Shown: positions 36,347-46,846, counted from the stretch's first letter. The stretch is DNA of 55,023 bases from Devosia equisanguinis (GCF_900631955.1 NZ_UZWD01000007.1:1-55023); one strand, 5' to 3'. Translations and numbers: made by a program. Notes: generated by a model not told the origin, from the sequence alone.

Positions 36347-39122
36347 GGCCCGGCCCAAAAAGCCGCAGTTCGCGCTCAAGACCGCAGAGACCATCCTGGT
36401 CGAGCTCGATGCGCTTGTCGGCGCCGAGCCGGCCAAGTCTCCTGTCGCCCGCGCCGCCGTGCTCGCCCATATTCGCCAGACCCTGGCCGATGCGCGCAAG
36501 AGCGCCGAGGCCGAACTCCTGGCCACCAATAAGGGCACGCGCTGCGCGCAGAACCTGTCCAATGCGCAGGACGAGATCATCACCGCGGTGCATCGCTTTG
36601 CCACCACCCGCGTCTATCCGGTCGACAATCCCTCCGGCGCCGAAGCCATCGCGCTCTCGGCGGTCGGCGGCTATGGCCGCGGCACGCTGGCGCCGGGCAG
36701 CGACATCGACCTCCTCTTCATCCTGCCCTACAAGCAGACCCCCTGGGGTGAGCAGGTCACCGAATATATCCTCTATATGCTCTGGGATCTGGGCCAGAAG
36801 GTCGGCCATGCCGTGCGCTCGGTGGACGAATGCATCCGCATGGCCCGCGCCGATATGACGGTCCGCACCGCCACGCTCGAGGCGCGATTTCTCACCGGCG
36901 ACAAGGCGCTGTTCGACAATCTCGTTCATCGCTTCGAGACCGAAATCGTACCCAGGACCGGGCCCGAATTCATCGCCGCCAAAATGGCCGAGCGCGACGA
37001 GCGCCACAAGCAGATGGGCAATACACGCTATGTCGTGGAGCCCAATATCAAGGACGGCAAGGGCGGGCTGCGCGACCTCAACACGCTGTTCTGGATCGGC
37101 AAATACTTTTACCAGGTCAAGACCAGCCATGAGCTGGTCGGCAAGGGCGTGCTGACCTCGGCCGAATATAGGCTGTTCTCGCGCGCCGAGGACTTTCTCT
37201 GGGCGGTGCGCTGTCACCTGCATTACATTACCGGCCGTGCCGACGAAAAGCTGACCTTCGACGTGCAGCCCGATCTGGCGCGCCGCATGGGCTATGCCGA
37301 GCGCCTGGGCATGCTGGGGGTGGAGCGCTTCATGAAGCGCTATTTCCTCGTTGCCAAGGATGTGGGGGACCTGACCCGCATCATCTGCGCCAGCCTCGAA
37401 TTCCACCACGCCAAGGATATGGATCTGGTGGGCCGCGTGCTCGCGCCCTTCCGCTCCGGCAAATCCAAGATCAAGGGCGAGCCCGATTTCATCGTCGACA
37501 CCGGCCGGCTCAATATCGCCGCTCCCGATGTTTTCGAAAAAGAGCCGGTCAATCTCATCAAGATGTTCATGGTGGCGGGCCGCGAGGAGCTTTTGTTCCA
37601 CCCCGACGCCATCAAGGTCATCCGCGACAGCCTGCGCCTCATCGACAATCGCCTGCGCACCGACCCCAAGGCCAATGCGCATTTCCTCACCATCCTGACC
37701 AGCCCGCTCTATGTCGAGCGCATCCTTCGGCAGATGAACGAGAGCGGCGTGCTGGGCAAGTTCGTGCCCGATTTCGGCAAGATCGTCGCCCTGATGCAGT
37801 TCAACATGTACCACCACTACACGGTGGACGAGCATCTGATCCGCGCCGTCGGCGTCATGGCCGAGATCGCCAATGGCGGGCTGCGCACCGAACTGCCCCT
37901 GACCCACGAGCTGCTGCCGCAGCTCAACGATACGCGCCTGCTCTATGTGGCGCTGTTCCTCCACGATATCGCCAAGGGCCGGCCCGAGGACCACTCCATT
38001 GCCGGCGCCCGCATCGCCAAGAAACTCTGCCCCCGCTTCGGCCTCAACCCCGCCGAAACCGACACCGTGGCCTGGCTGATCGAATATCACCTGTTGATGA
38101 GCGAGATCGCCCAGGCGCGCGATATCCAGGACCCCGAGACGGCCAAGGCCTTTGCCGATGTGGTGCAGTCGCCGCAGCGCCTGGCCCTGCTGATGATCCT
38201 CACCGCCTGCGATATCCGCGCCGTGGGCCCCGGCACCTGGACCGGCTGGAAGGGCTCGCTCCTGCGCGCGCTCTACTATGCCACCGAACCGCTGCTATCG
38301 GGCGGCCACAGCCAGGTCAGCCATACCGACCGCGTCAACCAGGCCCGGCACGCTTTGGCCAATGCGCTCTCGAGCTGGCCGCCCGAGGAAATCGAAGCCT
38401 ATTCGACCCGCCATTACGACCATTACTGGCTGCGCGCCGAGCCCGAGCTGCAGATCGAGCACGCCCGCATGATCCGCCAGGCCGACATGGCCCAGCAGCC
38501 CTTTGCCGGCTCGATCCGCATCAAGGCCTTCGAGGGCATTACCGAGGTCAGCTTCTATGTCCCCGACCACCCTCGCCTGCTGTCGCTGATTGCCGGCGCC
38601 TGCACCATGCAGGACGCCTCCATCATCGGGGCGCAGATTTTTTCCACCCGCGATGGCCGCGCCATCGACACCTTCCGCCTGCGCCGCGCCTTCACCAGCG
38701 ACGAAGACGAAAAGGTCCGCGCCACCCGCATCATCGACACGGTCAAGCAATTGCTGCAGGGCAAGCGTACCGTGTTGATCGATCTGGGCAAGGAAAGCCG
38801 CCACAACAAGCGTCTCAAACCCTTTGCCCTGCCGGCACAGGTCTCGGTCAGCAATGCCATCTCGGAGAAATTCACCGTCATCGAGGTCTCCGGCCTCGAC
38901 CGCATCGGCCTGCTCTACGCCCTGACCCGCGAGATCGCCGATCTCAACCTCACCATCGGTTCCGCCCATATCGGCACCTATGGCGAAAAGGCCGTCGACG
39001 TCTTCTACGTCACCGACCTCACCGGTCAGAAAATTCACGTCAAGGCGCGGCAAAAGAAAATCCATGACGCCTTGATGGGCGTCTTCGAGCGCCCCGAGGT
39101 CAAGCGTGTGGCCAATGGGTAG
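36327..39122 (+). CDS. glnD: Bifunctional PII uridylyltransferase/uridylyl-removing enzyme
   Basis: Nitrogen sensor that adds UMP to PII when glutamine is low and removes it when glutamine is high (931 residues). The nucleotidyltransferase motif [18 protein letters not shown] has its Asp pair at 126 and 128; [10 protein letters not shown] follows; the HD hydrolase part has [12 protein letters not shown] and [15 protein letters not shown]; two C-terminal ACT domains read glutamine ([36 protein letters not shown]). Overlaps the mutS end. Confidence 0.96.
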   Translation: MTLAETEARPKKPQFALKTAETILVELDALVGAEPAKSPVARAAVLAHIRQTLADARKSAEAELLATNKGTRCAQNLSNAQDEIITAVHRFATTRVYPVDNPSGAEAIALSAVGGYGRGTLAPGSDIDLLFILPYKQTPWGEQVTEYILYMLWDLGQKVGHAVRSVDECIRMARADMTVRTATLEARFLTGDKALFDNLVHRFETEIVPRTGPEFIAAKMAERDERHKQMGNTRYVVEPNIKDGKGGLRDLNTLFWIGKYFYQVKTSHELVGKGVLTSAEYRLFSRAEDFLWAVRCHLHYITGRADEKLTFDVQPDLARRMGYAERLGMLGVERFMKRYFLVAKDVGDLTRIICASLEFHHAKDMDLVGRVLAPFRSGKSKIKGEPDFIVDTGRLNIAAPDVFEKEPVNLIKMFMVAGREELLFHPDAIKVIRDSLRLIDNRLRTDPKANAHFLTILTSPLYVERILRQMNESGVLGKFVPDFGKIVALMQFNMYHHYTVDEHLIRAVGVMAEIANGGLRTELPLTHELLPQLNDTRLLYVALFLHDIAKGRPEDHSIAGARIAKKLCPRFGLNPAETDTVAWLIEYHLLMSEIAQARDIQDPETAKAFADVVQSPQRLALLMILTACDIRAVGPGTWTGWKGSLLRALYYATEPLLSGGHSQVSHTDRVNQARHALANALSSWPPEEIEAYSTRHYDHYWLRAEPELQIEHARMIRQADMAQQPFAGSIRIKAFEGITEVSFYVPDHPRLLSLIAGACTMQDASIIGAQIFSTRDGRAIDTFRLRRAFTSDEDEKVRATRIIDTVKQLLQGKRTVLIDLGKESRHNKRLKPFALPAQVSVSNAISEKFTVIEVSGLDRIGLLYALTREIADLNLTIGSAHIGTYGEKAVDVFYVTDLTGQKIHVKARQKKIHDALMGVFERPEVKRVANG

Positions 39123-39130
39123 CGGGCATA

Positions 39131-39249
39131 TACACCCCCACCCCACCTCCCCCTGGAAGGGGGAGGGGCTCTGTCCCGGTCTGGTCAGCGATTTGTGCTT
39201 TTCACCGTCTCTTCTCCTCCCCCTGAAAGGGGGAGGGCGGGTGGGGGTT
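39131..39249. repeat. Inverted pair of family C repeats between glnD and murJ
   Basis: Two copies in opposite orientation, about 39131-39168 and 39214-39249. Each has a CTCCCCCTG-AA-GGGGGAG hairpin and a CACCCCCACCC tail (or its complement). Together they fill most of the 132-bp gap. Confidence 0.7.
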
Positions 39250-39254
39250 CTGCC

Positions 39255-40817
39255 ATGAGCCTCTTCCGTAATTTCGTGTCCGTGGGCGCGCTGACCCTTG
39301 TCTCGCGCCTCGCCGGGTTCGTGCGCGATGCACTTATGGCGGCGGTTCTGGGCACTGGCCCGGCCGCCGACGCCTTCTTTGCTGCCTTCCGCTTTCCCAA
39401 TCTCTTCCGCCGGCTCTTCGCCGAAGGCGCCTTCAACACCGCCTTCGTGCCGATGTTCTCGGGCGCGCTCGAGCGGGATGGTGAGGAGGGCGCAAAGCTG
39501 TTGGCCGCGCGGACCATGAGCTGGCTCGTCGCCATGCTGGTGGTCGTGACCATTCTGGTCGAAATCTTCATGCCGCAGATCATGGTCGCCTTCGTGCCGG
39601 GCTTTGTCGACGATCCGGAAAAGTTCGAACTGACCGTGCTGCTGACGCGGATCATGTTCCCCTATCTCGCCTGCATGTCGCTGATGGCCGCCTATGGCGC
39701 CATCCTCAACACGCTGGGCCGGTTCTTTGCGGCGGCCTTCGCGCCGGTGCTGCTCAACATCGTCAACATCGCCATGCTGATCCCGCTGGCCACCTTCTGG
39801 CTGCAGGCGCCCGAAGAGGCGACGATCTGGGTCGCCATCGCCACCATGGGCGGCGGCATCGCCCAATTGGTGCTGGTCTGGGCGGCGATCGAGCGCGCCG
39901 GCTTCCGGCCGCGCCTGGCTTTGCCCCGGCTCGATGCCGAGGTGCGGCGCTTCTGGGTGCTGGCCATTCCGGCAATCCTGGCCGGCGGCATTACCCAGAT
40001 CAATATCTTCGTCGGCACCATCATCGCCTCGGGCGCCGACAATGCCATTTCCGTCCTCTCCTATGCCGACCGGCTCTATCAATTGCCGCTCGGGATCATC
40101 GGCATCGCCATCGGCACGGTGCTGCTGCCCGAACTCAGCCGCCATCTCAAGGGCGGTCGCGAGGCCGAGGCGCGCCAGAGCCAGGATCAGGCGCTGTTCG
40201 TCGCCATGCTGCTGACCATGCCGGCCGCCTTCGCGCTTTCGGCATTGGCCGAGCCCATCGTGCGGGTGCTGTTCGAGCGCGGCGCCTTTAACGCCCTGGC
40301 CACGTTGCAGACGGCGCAGGCGCTGATCGCCTTTGCCGCCGGCCTGCCGGCTTTCGTGCTCATCCGCGTGCTGCAGCCGGGCTTTTTCGCCCGCGAAGAT
40401 ACCATCACCCCGACCATCTTTGCCGGGGTCAGCGTTGTCGCCAATATCGCCATTTCGCTCTGGCTGTTCCCCAGCCTCGTCCATGTCGGCATCGCTATCG
40501 CCACCTCGGCCTCGGCCTGGCTCAATGTCGTCATGCTGGCGGCGATGCTGGCGCTGCGCGGCCATTTCCGGCTGACCCCGGCGCAGTGGCGCGGCCAGTT
40601 GGCTATCCTCGTCATCAGCCTCGTCATGGGCGCGGCGCTGTGGCTCCTCGCCGCGCGGGGACAACACCTGCTCGCCAGTGGCACCCCGTTCTGGCTGCAG
40701 GCCAGCGTCCTGGGCGTGCTCATCCTTTTCGGCGTGGTCACCTATTTCACCCTCGTGCATGTTTCGGGCACGCAAAGGCTGGGCCTGTTGCTGCGGCGCC
40801 TGCGCCGGCGCGGCTAA
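39255..40817 (+). CDS. murJ: Lipid II flippase MurJ (MviN)
   Basis: Moves lipid II across the inner membrane for peptidoglycan synthesis. Polytopic membrane protein of 520 residues with about 14 helices. The family signature is LFRRLFAEGAFNTAFVPMFS near residues 52-71, and the N-terminal SRLAGFVRDALMAAVLGTGPAADAFFAAFRFPN is well conserved. Starts at MSLFRNFVSVGALTLVSR, just after the repeat pair. The order glnD-murJ-trpS is usual in Hyphomicrobiales. Confidence 0.95.
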   Translation: MSLFRNFVSVGALTLVSRLAGFVRDALMAAVLGTGPAADAFFAAFRFPNLFRRLFAEGAFNTAFVPMFSGALERDGEEGAKLLAARTMSWLVAMLVVVTILVEIFMPQIMVAFVPGFVDDPEKFELTVLLTRIMFPYLACMSLMAAYGAILNTLGRFFAAAFAPVLLNIVNIAMLIPLATFWLQAPEEATIWVAIATMGGGIAQLVLVWAAIERAGFRPRLALPRLDAEVRRFWVLAIPAILAGGITQINIFVGTIIASGADNAISVLSYADRLYQLPLGIIGIAIGTVLLPELSRHLKGGREAEARQSQDQALFVAMLLTMPAAFALSALAEPIVRVLFERGAFNALATLQTAQALIAFAAGLPAFVLIRVLQPGFFAREDTITPTIFAGVSVVANIAISLWLFPSLVHVGIAIATSASAWLNVVMLAAMLALRGHFRLTPAQWRGQLAILVISLVMGAALWLLAARGQHLLASGTPFWLQASVLGVLILFGVVTYFTLVHVSGTQRLGLLLRRLRRRG

Positions 40818-40885
40818 ACGCATTGTTCCCGACCAGCCCGGCGTGGTAACAGCCAACGGCGATTTTTGAACTGCTAGGCTCGATC

Positions 40886-41929
40886 ATGACTTTCACCCAG
40901 CGCGTTTTCTCCGGCATCAAACCCTCGGGCGATCTGCATTTGGGGAACTATCTCGGTGCCATTCGCCGCTTCGTGCCGCTACAGGACACGCATGAGACGC
41001 TCTATTGTGTCGTCGACATGCATGCCATCACCGTCTGGCAGGACCCGGTTGACCTCAAGCGCTGGACCTATGAAATCGCCGCCGCCTATATCGCGGCTGG
41101 TCTCGATCCCAGAAAGTCGATCATCTTCAACCAGAGCCAGGTGGTGGAACACGCCGAGCTCGGCTGGATTTTTAATTGCGTGGCGCGTGTGGGCTGGATG
41201 AGCCGCATGACCCAGTTCAAGGACAAGGCCGGCGGCGAAGGTGGCGAGAATTCCGAGCAGGTGTCGCTCGGGCTCTATGCCTATCCCTCGTTGATGGCGG
41301 CCGACATCCTGCTCTACAAGGCGACGGCCGTGCCGGTCGGCGACGACCAGAAGCAACACCTGGAACTGACGCGCGACATCGCCAAGAAATTCAATCACGA
41401 CTACAAAAAGCAGATCAAGGCGCTAGGCGGCAAGGGCGACTTCTTCCCCGTCCCCGAGACCTTGGCGACCGGTCCGGCCATGCGCGTCAAATCGCTCAAG
41501 GACGGCTCCAAGAAGATGAGCAAGTCCGACGCCTCGGACATGTCCACCATCTACATGATGGACGATGCTGATCTCATCGCCAAAAAGATCAAGCGCGCCA
41601 CCACCGATGCCGATGCGCTGCCCTCTGAGGCGGCGGGCCTGGCCGGTCGTGCCGAGGCAGAAAACCTCGTGGGCATCTACGCCTCGCTCTCCAATCGTTC
41701 GGTCGATGATGTGCTGGGCGAGTTCGGCGGGCAGGGCTGGGGTGTCTTCAAGCCGGCGCTGGCCGATCTCTCCGTTGCCGTCCTGGCCCCCATCGCCGAC
41801 GAAATGAAGCGCTTGGTGTCCGATCGCGGTGAAATGGATAATATCCTGCGCGACGGTGCCGCCCGCGCCCGCACCATTGCCGAGCCGGTCATGGCCGGCG
41901 TGCGCGATATTGTCGGTTTCGTCCGCTAA
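40886..41929 (+). CDS. trpS: Tryptophanyl-tRNA synthetase
   Basis: Class I aminoacyl-tRNA synthetase charging tRNA-Trp (347 residues). The HIGH-type motif is [10 protein letters not shown] (residues 15-24) and the KMSKS loop is [10 protein letters not shown] (near 210-219). Complete length. It is followed after 17 bases by the universal stress protein gene; a nifU/nfuA gene that often comes next in relatives is not here. Confidence 0.97.
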   Translation: MTFTQRVFSGIKPSGDLHLGNYLGAIRRFVPLQDTHETLYCVVDMHAITVWQDPVDLKRWTYEIAAAYIAAGLDPRKSIIFNQSQVVEHAELGWIFNCVARVGWMSRMTQFKDKAGGEGGENSEQVSLGLYAYPSLMAADILLYKATAVPVGDDQKQHLELTRDIAKKFNHDYKKQIKALGGKGDFFPVPETLATGPAMRVKSLKDGSKKMSKSDASDMSTIYMMDDADLIAKKIKRATTDADALPSEAAGLAGRAEAENLVGIYASLSNRSVDDVLGEFGGQGWGVFKPALADLSVAVLAPIADEMKRLVSDRGEMDNILRDGAARARTIAEPVMAGVRDIVGFVR

Positions 41930-41946
41930 CAGACAGGGAGACGCCC

Positions 41947-42420
41947 TTGGTTTCGCAGGTTGAATACAAGCGCAAGTTTCTTGTCGTCATCGACGAGACC
42001 GAAGAGTGCGACCGGGCCCTGACCTTTGCCGCCTGGCGGGTCAAGCGCACCGGCGGAACCGTGGTGCTGATGAGCGTCGTCTCCCCGCCCGAATTCATCG
42101 GATTGGGGGTCGAAGACGTGCTGCGCGCCGAAGCGGTCGAAGAGGCCGAACGCAATCTCGACATGCGGCTGGCGCGCATCAAGGAGATCGGCGAGGTTCG
42201 CTCCGAATCCGTCATCCGCGAAGGCAATGGCGCCGAGCAGATCGAGGAAGTGATCGGCAAGGACCACGACATCGCCATCCTGGTGCTTGCCGCTTCCAAA
42301 TCCTCCGAAGGGCCGGGCCCCCTGGTCAATCACTTCGCCAACCGAGCTCATGCCCTGCCGATCCCGCTGACCATCGTGCCCGGCCATATGAGCGACGAAG
42401 AAATCATCGCGATCTGCTGA
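41947..42420 (+). CDS. Universal stress protein (UspA family)
   Basis: A 157-residue single-domain Usp with the Rossmann-like start KFLVVIDETEECDRALTFAAWRVKRTGGTVVLMSVV. Near the C-terminus, LVLAASKSSEGPGPLVNHF departs from the usual ATP loop G-x2-G-x9-G-S/T, so nucleotide binding is uncertain. The start is TTG, seven bases after AGGGAG; no ATG lies near. Probably read with trpS. Confidence 0.88.
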   Translation: MVSQVEYKRKFLVVIDETEECDRALTFAAWRVKRTGGTVVLMSVVSPPEFIGLGVEDVLRAEAVEEAERNLDMRLARIKEIGEVRSESVIREGNGAEQIEEVIGKDHDIAILVLAASKSSEGPGPLVNHFANRAHALPIPLTIVPGHMSDEEIIAIC

Positions 42421-42811
42421 CCGGCCCGCTTTGGCGGGCAAAATCTCCCCGGTGGGGAGATTTTAGGTCAGCAGGCCACGACACCTGCGGTGGCGTGGCA
42501 AAAAGCGTTCCGCTCAAAATCTCCCCGGTGGGGAGATTTTAGGTCAGCAGGCCACGACACCTACGGTGGCGTGGCAAAAAGCGTTCCGCTCAAAATCTCC
42601 CCGGTGGGGAGATTTCAACTCCGCAGGCCATGAGAGCTATGCTCGACTGGCGGTGCGCAGATTTGTGCAGCGCGCCATCGCGCTTTCGGCACGCCCGGAA
42701 ACAACCTTCCAAAACAAGGGCGCGGCAGAGGACGACTTGCCTCGTCTACGCCTTGTCATTTTCGGGTTGAGCGGAGAATGTGGCGCCCAGCGAGTACCTA
42801 GGGAGCGTCTC
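42421..42811. other. Intergenic region between usp and metY
   Basis: A 391-bp gap. The first half is the tandem 76-bp repeat (42440-42615). The second half (42616-42811) has no clear gene, and I could not see the conserved elements of a SAM-II riboswitch in it. AGGGAG precedes the metY start. Confidence 0.6.
42440..42615. repeat. Tandem 76-bp structured repeat, 2.3 units (family B)
   Basis: Units start at 42440, 42516 and 42592 (the third stops after its first hairpin). Each begins with the perfect palindrome AAAATCTCCCC-GGT-GGGGAGATTTT. A second hairpin follows, GCCACG-A-CACC-loop-GGTG-G-CGTGGC, whose 3-base loop is TGC in unit 1 and TAC in unit 2. A single related copy lies at 45388-45438. 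Confidence 0.9.
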
Positions 42812-44083
42812 ATGAAGCTTGAATCCATCGCCCTGCATCACGGCTATGAATCGGAGGCCACCACCAAGGCGGCGGCCGTGCCGATCTACCAGACCACGTC
42901 CTATACCTTCGACAACACCCAGCACGGCGCTGATCTGTTCGACCTCAAGGTCGCGGGCAATATCTATACCCGCATCATGAACCCCACCACGGCCGTGCTC
43001 GAAGCGCGCGTCGCCGAAATGGAAGGCGGCATTGCCGGCCTGGCTTTGGCCTCGGGCATGGCGGCGATCACCTATGCCATCCAGACCATTGCCGGCGTCG
43101 GCGACAATATCGTCTCGGTCTCCCAGCTCTATGGCGGCACCTACAATCTGTTCGTCCACACCTTCCCGCGCCAAGGCATCGAAACCCGCCTCGTGAGCCA
43201 CGACGATTATGAAGGCTTCGAAAAGGCCATCGACGAGCGGACCAAGGCCATTTTCCTTGAATCCATCGGCAATCCTGCCGGCAATGTCGTCGATATCGAG
43301 CGCATCGCCGAAATCGCCCATCGCCATGGCGTGCCTGTCATCGTCGACAACACCGTCGCCACCCCCTATCTCACCCGCCCCTTCGATTTCGGCGCCGATA
43401 TCGTGGTGCATTCGCTGACCAAATATATCGGCGGCCACGGCACCTCCATCGGCGGCATCATCGTGGATTCAGGCAAATTCGACTGGAAGGCCAATGCCAA
43501 GCGCTTCCCGGTGCTGAACGAGCCCGATCCGTCCTATCATGGCGTGGTCTATACCGAGGCGCTGGGCCCGGCGGCCTATATCGGTCGTGCCCGTGTCGTG
43601 CCGCTGCGCAATACCGGCGCCGCCATCTCCCCGCTCAATGCCTTCCTCATCCTGCAGGGTCTTGAAACCCTCGGCCTGCGCATCGAGCGCCATGCCGAGA
43701 ACGCGCTCAAGGTGGCAAAGCACCTCAAGGGCCATCCCAAGGTGGAATGGGTCAATTATGCCGGCCTCGAGGACAGCCCCTATAATGCGGTGGCCAGGAA
43801 GATCTCCAAGGGCAGCGGCTCGGGCATTCTTTCCTTCGGTATCAAGGGCGGCAAGGACGCCGGTGGCCGCTTCATCGACGGCCTGCAGATGATCCTGCGG
43901 CTGGTCAATATCGGCGATGCCAAGTCGTTGGCCTGCCATCCGGCCTCCACCACCCACCGCCAGCTTTCGCCCGAAGAACTGAAGAAAGCCGGCGTATCCG
44001 AGGATCTGGTGCGCATCTCGGTGGGCATTGAGAATGTCGACGATATCATCGCCGACATCGACCAGGCGCTCGACAAGGCCTGA
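42812..44083 (+). CDS. metY: O-acetylhomoserine sulfhydrylase
   Basis: PLP enzyme of the Cys/Met metabolism family (423 residues) that makes homocysteine (with sulfide) from O-acetylhomoserine. The PLP lysine is K204 in [16 protein letters not shown]; the length and the [19 protein letters not shown] and [22 protein letters not shown] segments fit MetY and not cystathionine gamma-synthase or MetZ. Start at [13 protein letters not shown], eight bases after AGGGAG; the longer frame upstream runs through the tandem repeat. A hairpin terminator follows. Confidence 0.92.
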   Translation: MKLESIALHHGYESEATTKAAAVPIYQTTSYTFDNTQHGADLFDLKVAGNIYTRIMNPTTAVLEARVAEMEGGIAGLALASGMAAITYAIQTIAGVGDNIVSVSQLYGGTYNLFVHTFPRQGIETRLVSHDDYEGFEKAIDERTKAIFLESIGNPAGNVVDIERIAEIAHRHGVPVIVDNTVATPYLTRPFDFGADIVVHSLTKYIGGHGTSIGGIIVDSGKFDWKANAKRFPVLNEPDPSYHGVVYTEALGPAAYIGRARVVPLRNTGAAISPLNAFLILQGLETLGLRIERHAENALKVAKHLKGHPKVEWVNYAGLEDSPYNAVARKISKGSGSGILSFGIKGGKDAGGRFIDGLQMILRLVNIGDAKSLACHPASTTHRQLSPEELKKAGVSEDLVRISVGIENVDDIIADIDQALDKA

Positions 44084-44099
44084 TAAGGCGAGCGGGGCA

Positions 44100-44130
44100 G
44101 GGCTGTCTTTTCCGTGACAAAAGACTGCCC
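44100..44130 (+). terminator. Probable metY terminator
   Basis: GGGCTGTCTTTT (44100-44111) and AAAAGACTGCCC (44119-44130) pair with one mismatch around a 7-base loop. The following sequence is only moderately T-rich. Confidence 0.55.
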
Positions 44131-44177
44131 GCCCTTGCCTTTTGCCCGCCGACTTGCAAATGTATCGCACGATTACA

Positions 44178-44199
44178 AAACCCCGGTTCGCCGGGGTTT
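44178..44199 (+). terminator. Hairpin upstream of dnaN
   Basis: AAACCCCGG-TTCG-CCGGGGTTT is a perfect 9-bp stem with a UUCG tetraloop, 47 bases before dnaN. The short T run ends the stem itself. It may be a second metY terminator or a leader hairpin of dnaN. Confidence 0.5.
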
Positions 44200-44246
44200 G
44201 CCGTCTCTAGTCAGACGGAAATTGAGTGCCAGGGGTAGGTTGAGAC

Positions 44247-45371
44247 ATGAAAGTCACGCTCGAACGCAATCATCTGCTCAAGTCGCTGAGCCATGTGCAC
44301 CGGGTGGTCGAGCGCCGCAACACCTACCCGATCCTGGCCAATGTGCTGTTCAAGGCCAGCGACGATCATGTGGAGCTGCGCGCCACCGACCTCGATATCG
44401 AGGTGACCGAAAGCGTGCCCGCCATGGTCTCGACCCCGGGCGCCACCACGGTGCCGGCGCATACGCTTTATGAAATCGTGCGCAAGCTCTCCGACGGCGC
44501 CGAAGTGCGGCTCGAAACCGATGGCGGCGAGAACATGGTTCTCACCTCCGGCCGCTCGCGCTTCAACCTCGCCTGCCTCAATCCCGACAGCTTCCCCGAT
44601 CTCAAGTCGGGTGCTTTCGCGCATGAATTCGACATTGCCGCCGCCTCGCTGCGCGAACTGATCGAGCGCACCCAGTTCGCCATTTCCAACGAGGAAACGC
44701 GCTACTATCTCAACGGCATCTATTTCCATGCCGTTCAGAACAGTGCCAGCGGCAGCCTGTTCCGCGCCGTCGCCACCGACGGTCACCGCATGGCGCGCGC
44801 CGAAATCGCCGCGCCGGCCGGCGCCGAGGGCATGGGCGGCATCATCGTGCCCAAAAAGACCGTGGGCGAAGTGCAAAAGCTCCTCGATGGTGTCGATGGC
44901 GATGTGCATGTGGAAGTCTCCGACACCAAGATCCGCGTCACCGTGGGTCCGGTCGTGCTGCTCTCCAAACTCATCGAAGGCACCTTCCCCGACTATGACC
45001 GGGTGACGCCCAAGAACAACGACAAGCAGATGCTGGTCGACAAGGCCGGCTTCGCCATCGCCGTGGATCGCGTCTCCACCATCGCTTCGGATCGCGGCGG
45101 CAAGGCGGTCAAGCTGTCGGCCTCCAATGGCCTGCTGGAATTGTCGGTGACCAATCCAGATCACGGCACGGCCAGCGAGGAAGTGGCGGTGGATTTCGAG
45201 ACCGACGGCTTCGAGATCGGTTTCAACGCCCGCTATCTGCTCGACATCATCACCCAGATCCGCACCGAAAGCGCGGTCTTCCTGTTCAACGACGCCAATT
45301 CGCCGACCCTGGTGAAGGAAGAAGGCAGCGAGGCCAACGCCCTCTACGTCCTGATGCCGATGCGTGTCTAG
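44247..45371 (+). CDS. dnaN: DNA polymerase III beta subunit (sliding clamp)
   Basis: Ring-forming processivity clamp (374 residues, three tandem clamp domains). Recognised by MKVTLERNHLLKSLSHVHRVVERRNTYPILANVL at the N-terminus and by the C-terminal NALYVLMPMRV that ends in the usual MP-R form. It is followed by recF after a gap with two repeats. dnaA lies 11 kb upstream on the same strand. Confidence 0.97.
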   Translation: MKVTLERNHLLKSLSHVHRVVERRNTYPILANVLFKASDDHVELRATDLDIEVTESVPAMVSTPGATTVPAHTLYEIVRKLSDGAEVRLETDGGENMVLTSGRSRFNLACLNPDSFPDLKSGAFAHEFDIAAASLRELIERTQFAISNEETRYYLNGIYFHAVQNSASGSLFRAVATDGHRMARAEIAAPAGAEGMGGIIVPKKTVGEVQKLLDGVDGDVHVEVSDTKIRVTVGPVVLLSKLIEGTFPDYDRVTPKNNDKQMLVDKAGFAIAVDRVSTIASDRGGKAVKLSASNGLLELSVTNPDHGTASEEVAVDFETDGFEIGFNARYLLDIITQIRTESAVFLFNDANSPTLVKEEGSEANALYVLMPMRV

Positions 45372-45387
45372 TCGGCGTCCACCAGGG

Positions 45388-45438
45388 CAAATCGCTCCGG
45401 TGGAGCGATTTGAGCGGACTAGGCCCGCAGAGCTATGC
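45388..45438. repeat. Single family B repeat after dnaN
   Basis: CAAATCGCTCC-GGT-GGAGCGATTTG (45388-45412) has the same arm length and GGT spacer as the palindrome in the 42440 array, and the following AGGCCCGCAGAGCTATGC resembles the sequence after unit 3 there. Base changes in the two arms are compensatory. It could also end dnaN transcription. Confidence 0.65.
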
Positions 45439-45471
45439 GCGCAGGGCGGGATGCCTGCGCCAAACGCGATC

Positions 45472-45554
45472 GTCACCCTCGGGCTTGACCCCAGGGCTCT
45501 TCACCTGCTGATGTCGACAAAGTGCAGTCCCCTCCGGTCGAGCCCGAGGGTGAC
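45472..45554. repeat. Palindromic intergenic repeat (family A, copy 2)
   Basis: Arms 45472-45496 and 45530-45554 are inverted copies with a few mismatches. The left arm and its flank share a 24-base identity with copy 1 (from 30424), beginning CGATCGTCACCCTCGGG. Confidence 0.8.
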
Positions 45555-45584
45555 GAGCAGTGAGTTGAACGAGGTTGCGGACTA

Positions 45585-46703
45585 ATGCCCATGATCCGCC
45601 ACATCTCTCGCCTGCGCCTCACCGCCTTTCGCAATTACGCTTCGGCCGCGCTCGATCTCGATTCTCGCCATGTCGTACTGACCGGGCCCAATGGCTCGGG
45701 CAAGACCAATCTGCTTGAGGCCATTTCGGTCCTGTCGCCAGGGCGCGGGCTGCGCGGAGCCAGTTTCGAGACCCTGCAGGGGCTGGGCACGGACCTGCCC
45801 TGGGCGGTGGCGGCGACGATCGAGACCGATGCCGGGCCGGCCGATATCGGCACCGGCGCTCTGCCCGATGGCGGGCGGCGGGTGCGCATCAATGGCGCCA
45901 ATGCCCGCTCTATCGAGGCGATGAGCGATTATCTGCGCGTGCTCTGGCTGACCCCATCCATGGATGGACTCTTTACCGGCCCTGCCGGCGATCGCCGGCG
46001 GTTTCTTGATCGGTTGGTGACGACGCTCATCCCCGCCCATTCGGCCGCGGTGGGCGACTTCGACAAGGCCATGCGCCAGCGCAACAAGCTGCTCGACGAA
46101 GATGCCGATCCGCGCTGGCTCACCGCCATCGAGGCGCAGATGGCCGAACTGGGGGCTGCCATCCATCTCAATCGCACCGATAGTCTGCACCACCTGCAGG
46201 GCCTGATCGCCGAAAGCCTCGAGGATGGCAGCTTCCCCGCTGCCCGGCTGTCGCTGAGCCCGCTTCTGCCCGAAGGCGAGGAGCCGGCCACTTCGGCGGC
46301 GCTCGAGGCCCTGCTGATGACCCGCTGGCAGGGGCTGCGCGGGCTTGATCGGGCGGCCGGACGCACCACATTAGGACCACACCGCGTCGATCTCGATGTC
46401 GTCTATGCCCAAAAGGGCGTGCCGGCAGGGTTGGGTTCGACCGGCGAGCAGAAGGCGCTGCTGATCGGGCTGATCCTGGCGCATGCCCGCCTCGTGCGGC
46501 TGCGCACCGGCATCGTGCCGTTCCTGCTGCTCGACGAAATCGCCGCCCACCTCGACGCCGACCGCAGAAGGGCCTTGTTCCAGGCGCTCGATGGACTCGA
46601 AACCCAGTGTTTCCTCACCGGCACCGACCCGGTACTGTTCGAAGCTTTGGGCGAGCGGGCGCAAAGCATCGGTGTCCGCGACGGGCGCTTGGCGGCGGCG
46701 TGA
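45585..46703 (+). CDS. recF: DNA replication and repair protein RecF
   Basis: SMC-like ATPase that helps load RecA at gaps (372 residues). Walker A is TGPNGSGKTNLLEA (residues 33-46), the signature region is PHRVDLDV, and Walker B is FLLLDEIAAHLD. An ATG two codons later would serve as well. dnaN-recF-gyrB order is kept, with repeats in both gaps. Confidence 0.95.
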   Translation: MPMIRHISRLRLTAFRNYASAALDLDSRHVVLTGPNGSGKTNLLEAISVLSPGRGLRGASFETLQGLGTDLPWAVAATIETDAGPADIGTGALPDGGRRVRINGANARSIEAMSDYLRVLWLTPSMDGLFTGPAGDRRRFLDRLVTTLIPAHSAAVGDFDKAMRQRNKLLDEDADPRWLTAIEAQMAELGAAIHLNRTDSLHHLQGLIAESLEDGSFPAARLSLSPLLPEGEEPATSAALEALLMTRWQGLRGLDRAAGRTTLGPHRVDLDVVYAQKGVPAGLGSTGEQKALLIGLILAHARLVRLRTGIVPFLLLDEIAAHLDADRRRALFQALDGLETQCFLTGTDPVLFEALGERAQSIGVRDGRLAAA

Positions 46704-46713
46704 GCCTTATGCC

Positions 46714-46846
46714 TCCCCCCTCGGGGAGAGGGCGGATCGGCCGAAGGACGAGACGGGTGAGGGCTTTTCTACCAACGTGGGCCCCCTCATCCGGCGCTAC
46801 GCGTCACCTTTTCTCCGAGAGGGAGAAGAATGGCCGCTTGTACCTT
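46714..46846. repeat. Palindromic element between recF and gyrB, flanked by 9-bp direct repeats
   Basis: An imperfect inverted repeat: the left arm runs from CTCGGGGAGAGGGCGGATCG to GACGGGTGAGGG, the right arm from CCCCCTCATCCGGCGC to CTCCGAGAGGGAGAAG. CCTTATGCC occurs on both sides (46705-46713 and 46847-46855). The right arm resembles the repeat in the trpB-trpA insert. Confidence 0.65.

Noticed and set aside
38295..40856. Minus-strand open frame of about 850 codons opposite glnD and murJ
   Set aside because: Antisense of two complete known genes, with low-complexity His/Asp/Gly/Gln/Arg-rich translation. Treated as a GC-driven shadow.
42616..42811. Possible SAM-II riboswitch before metY
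   Set aside because: SAM-II elements often precede met genes in Alphaproteobacteria, but I could not find the conserved pseudoknot segments (such as GCTAAA) in the right order. A covariance-model search would decide.
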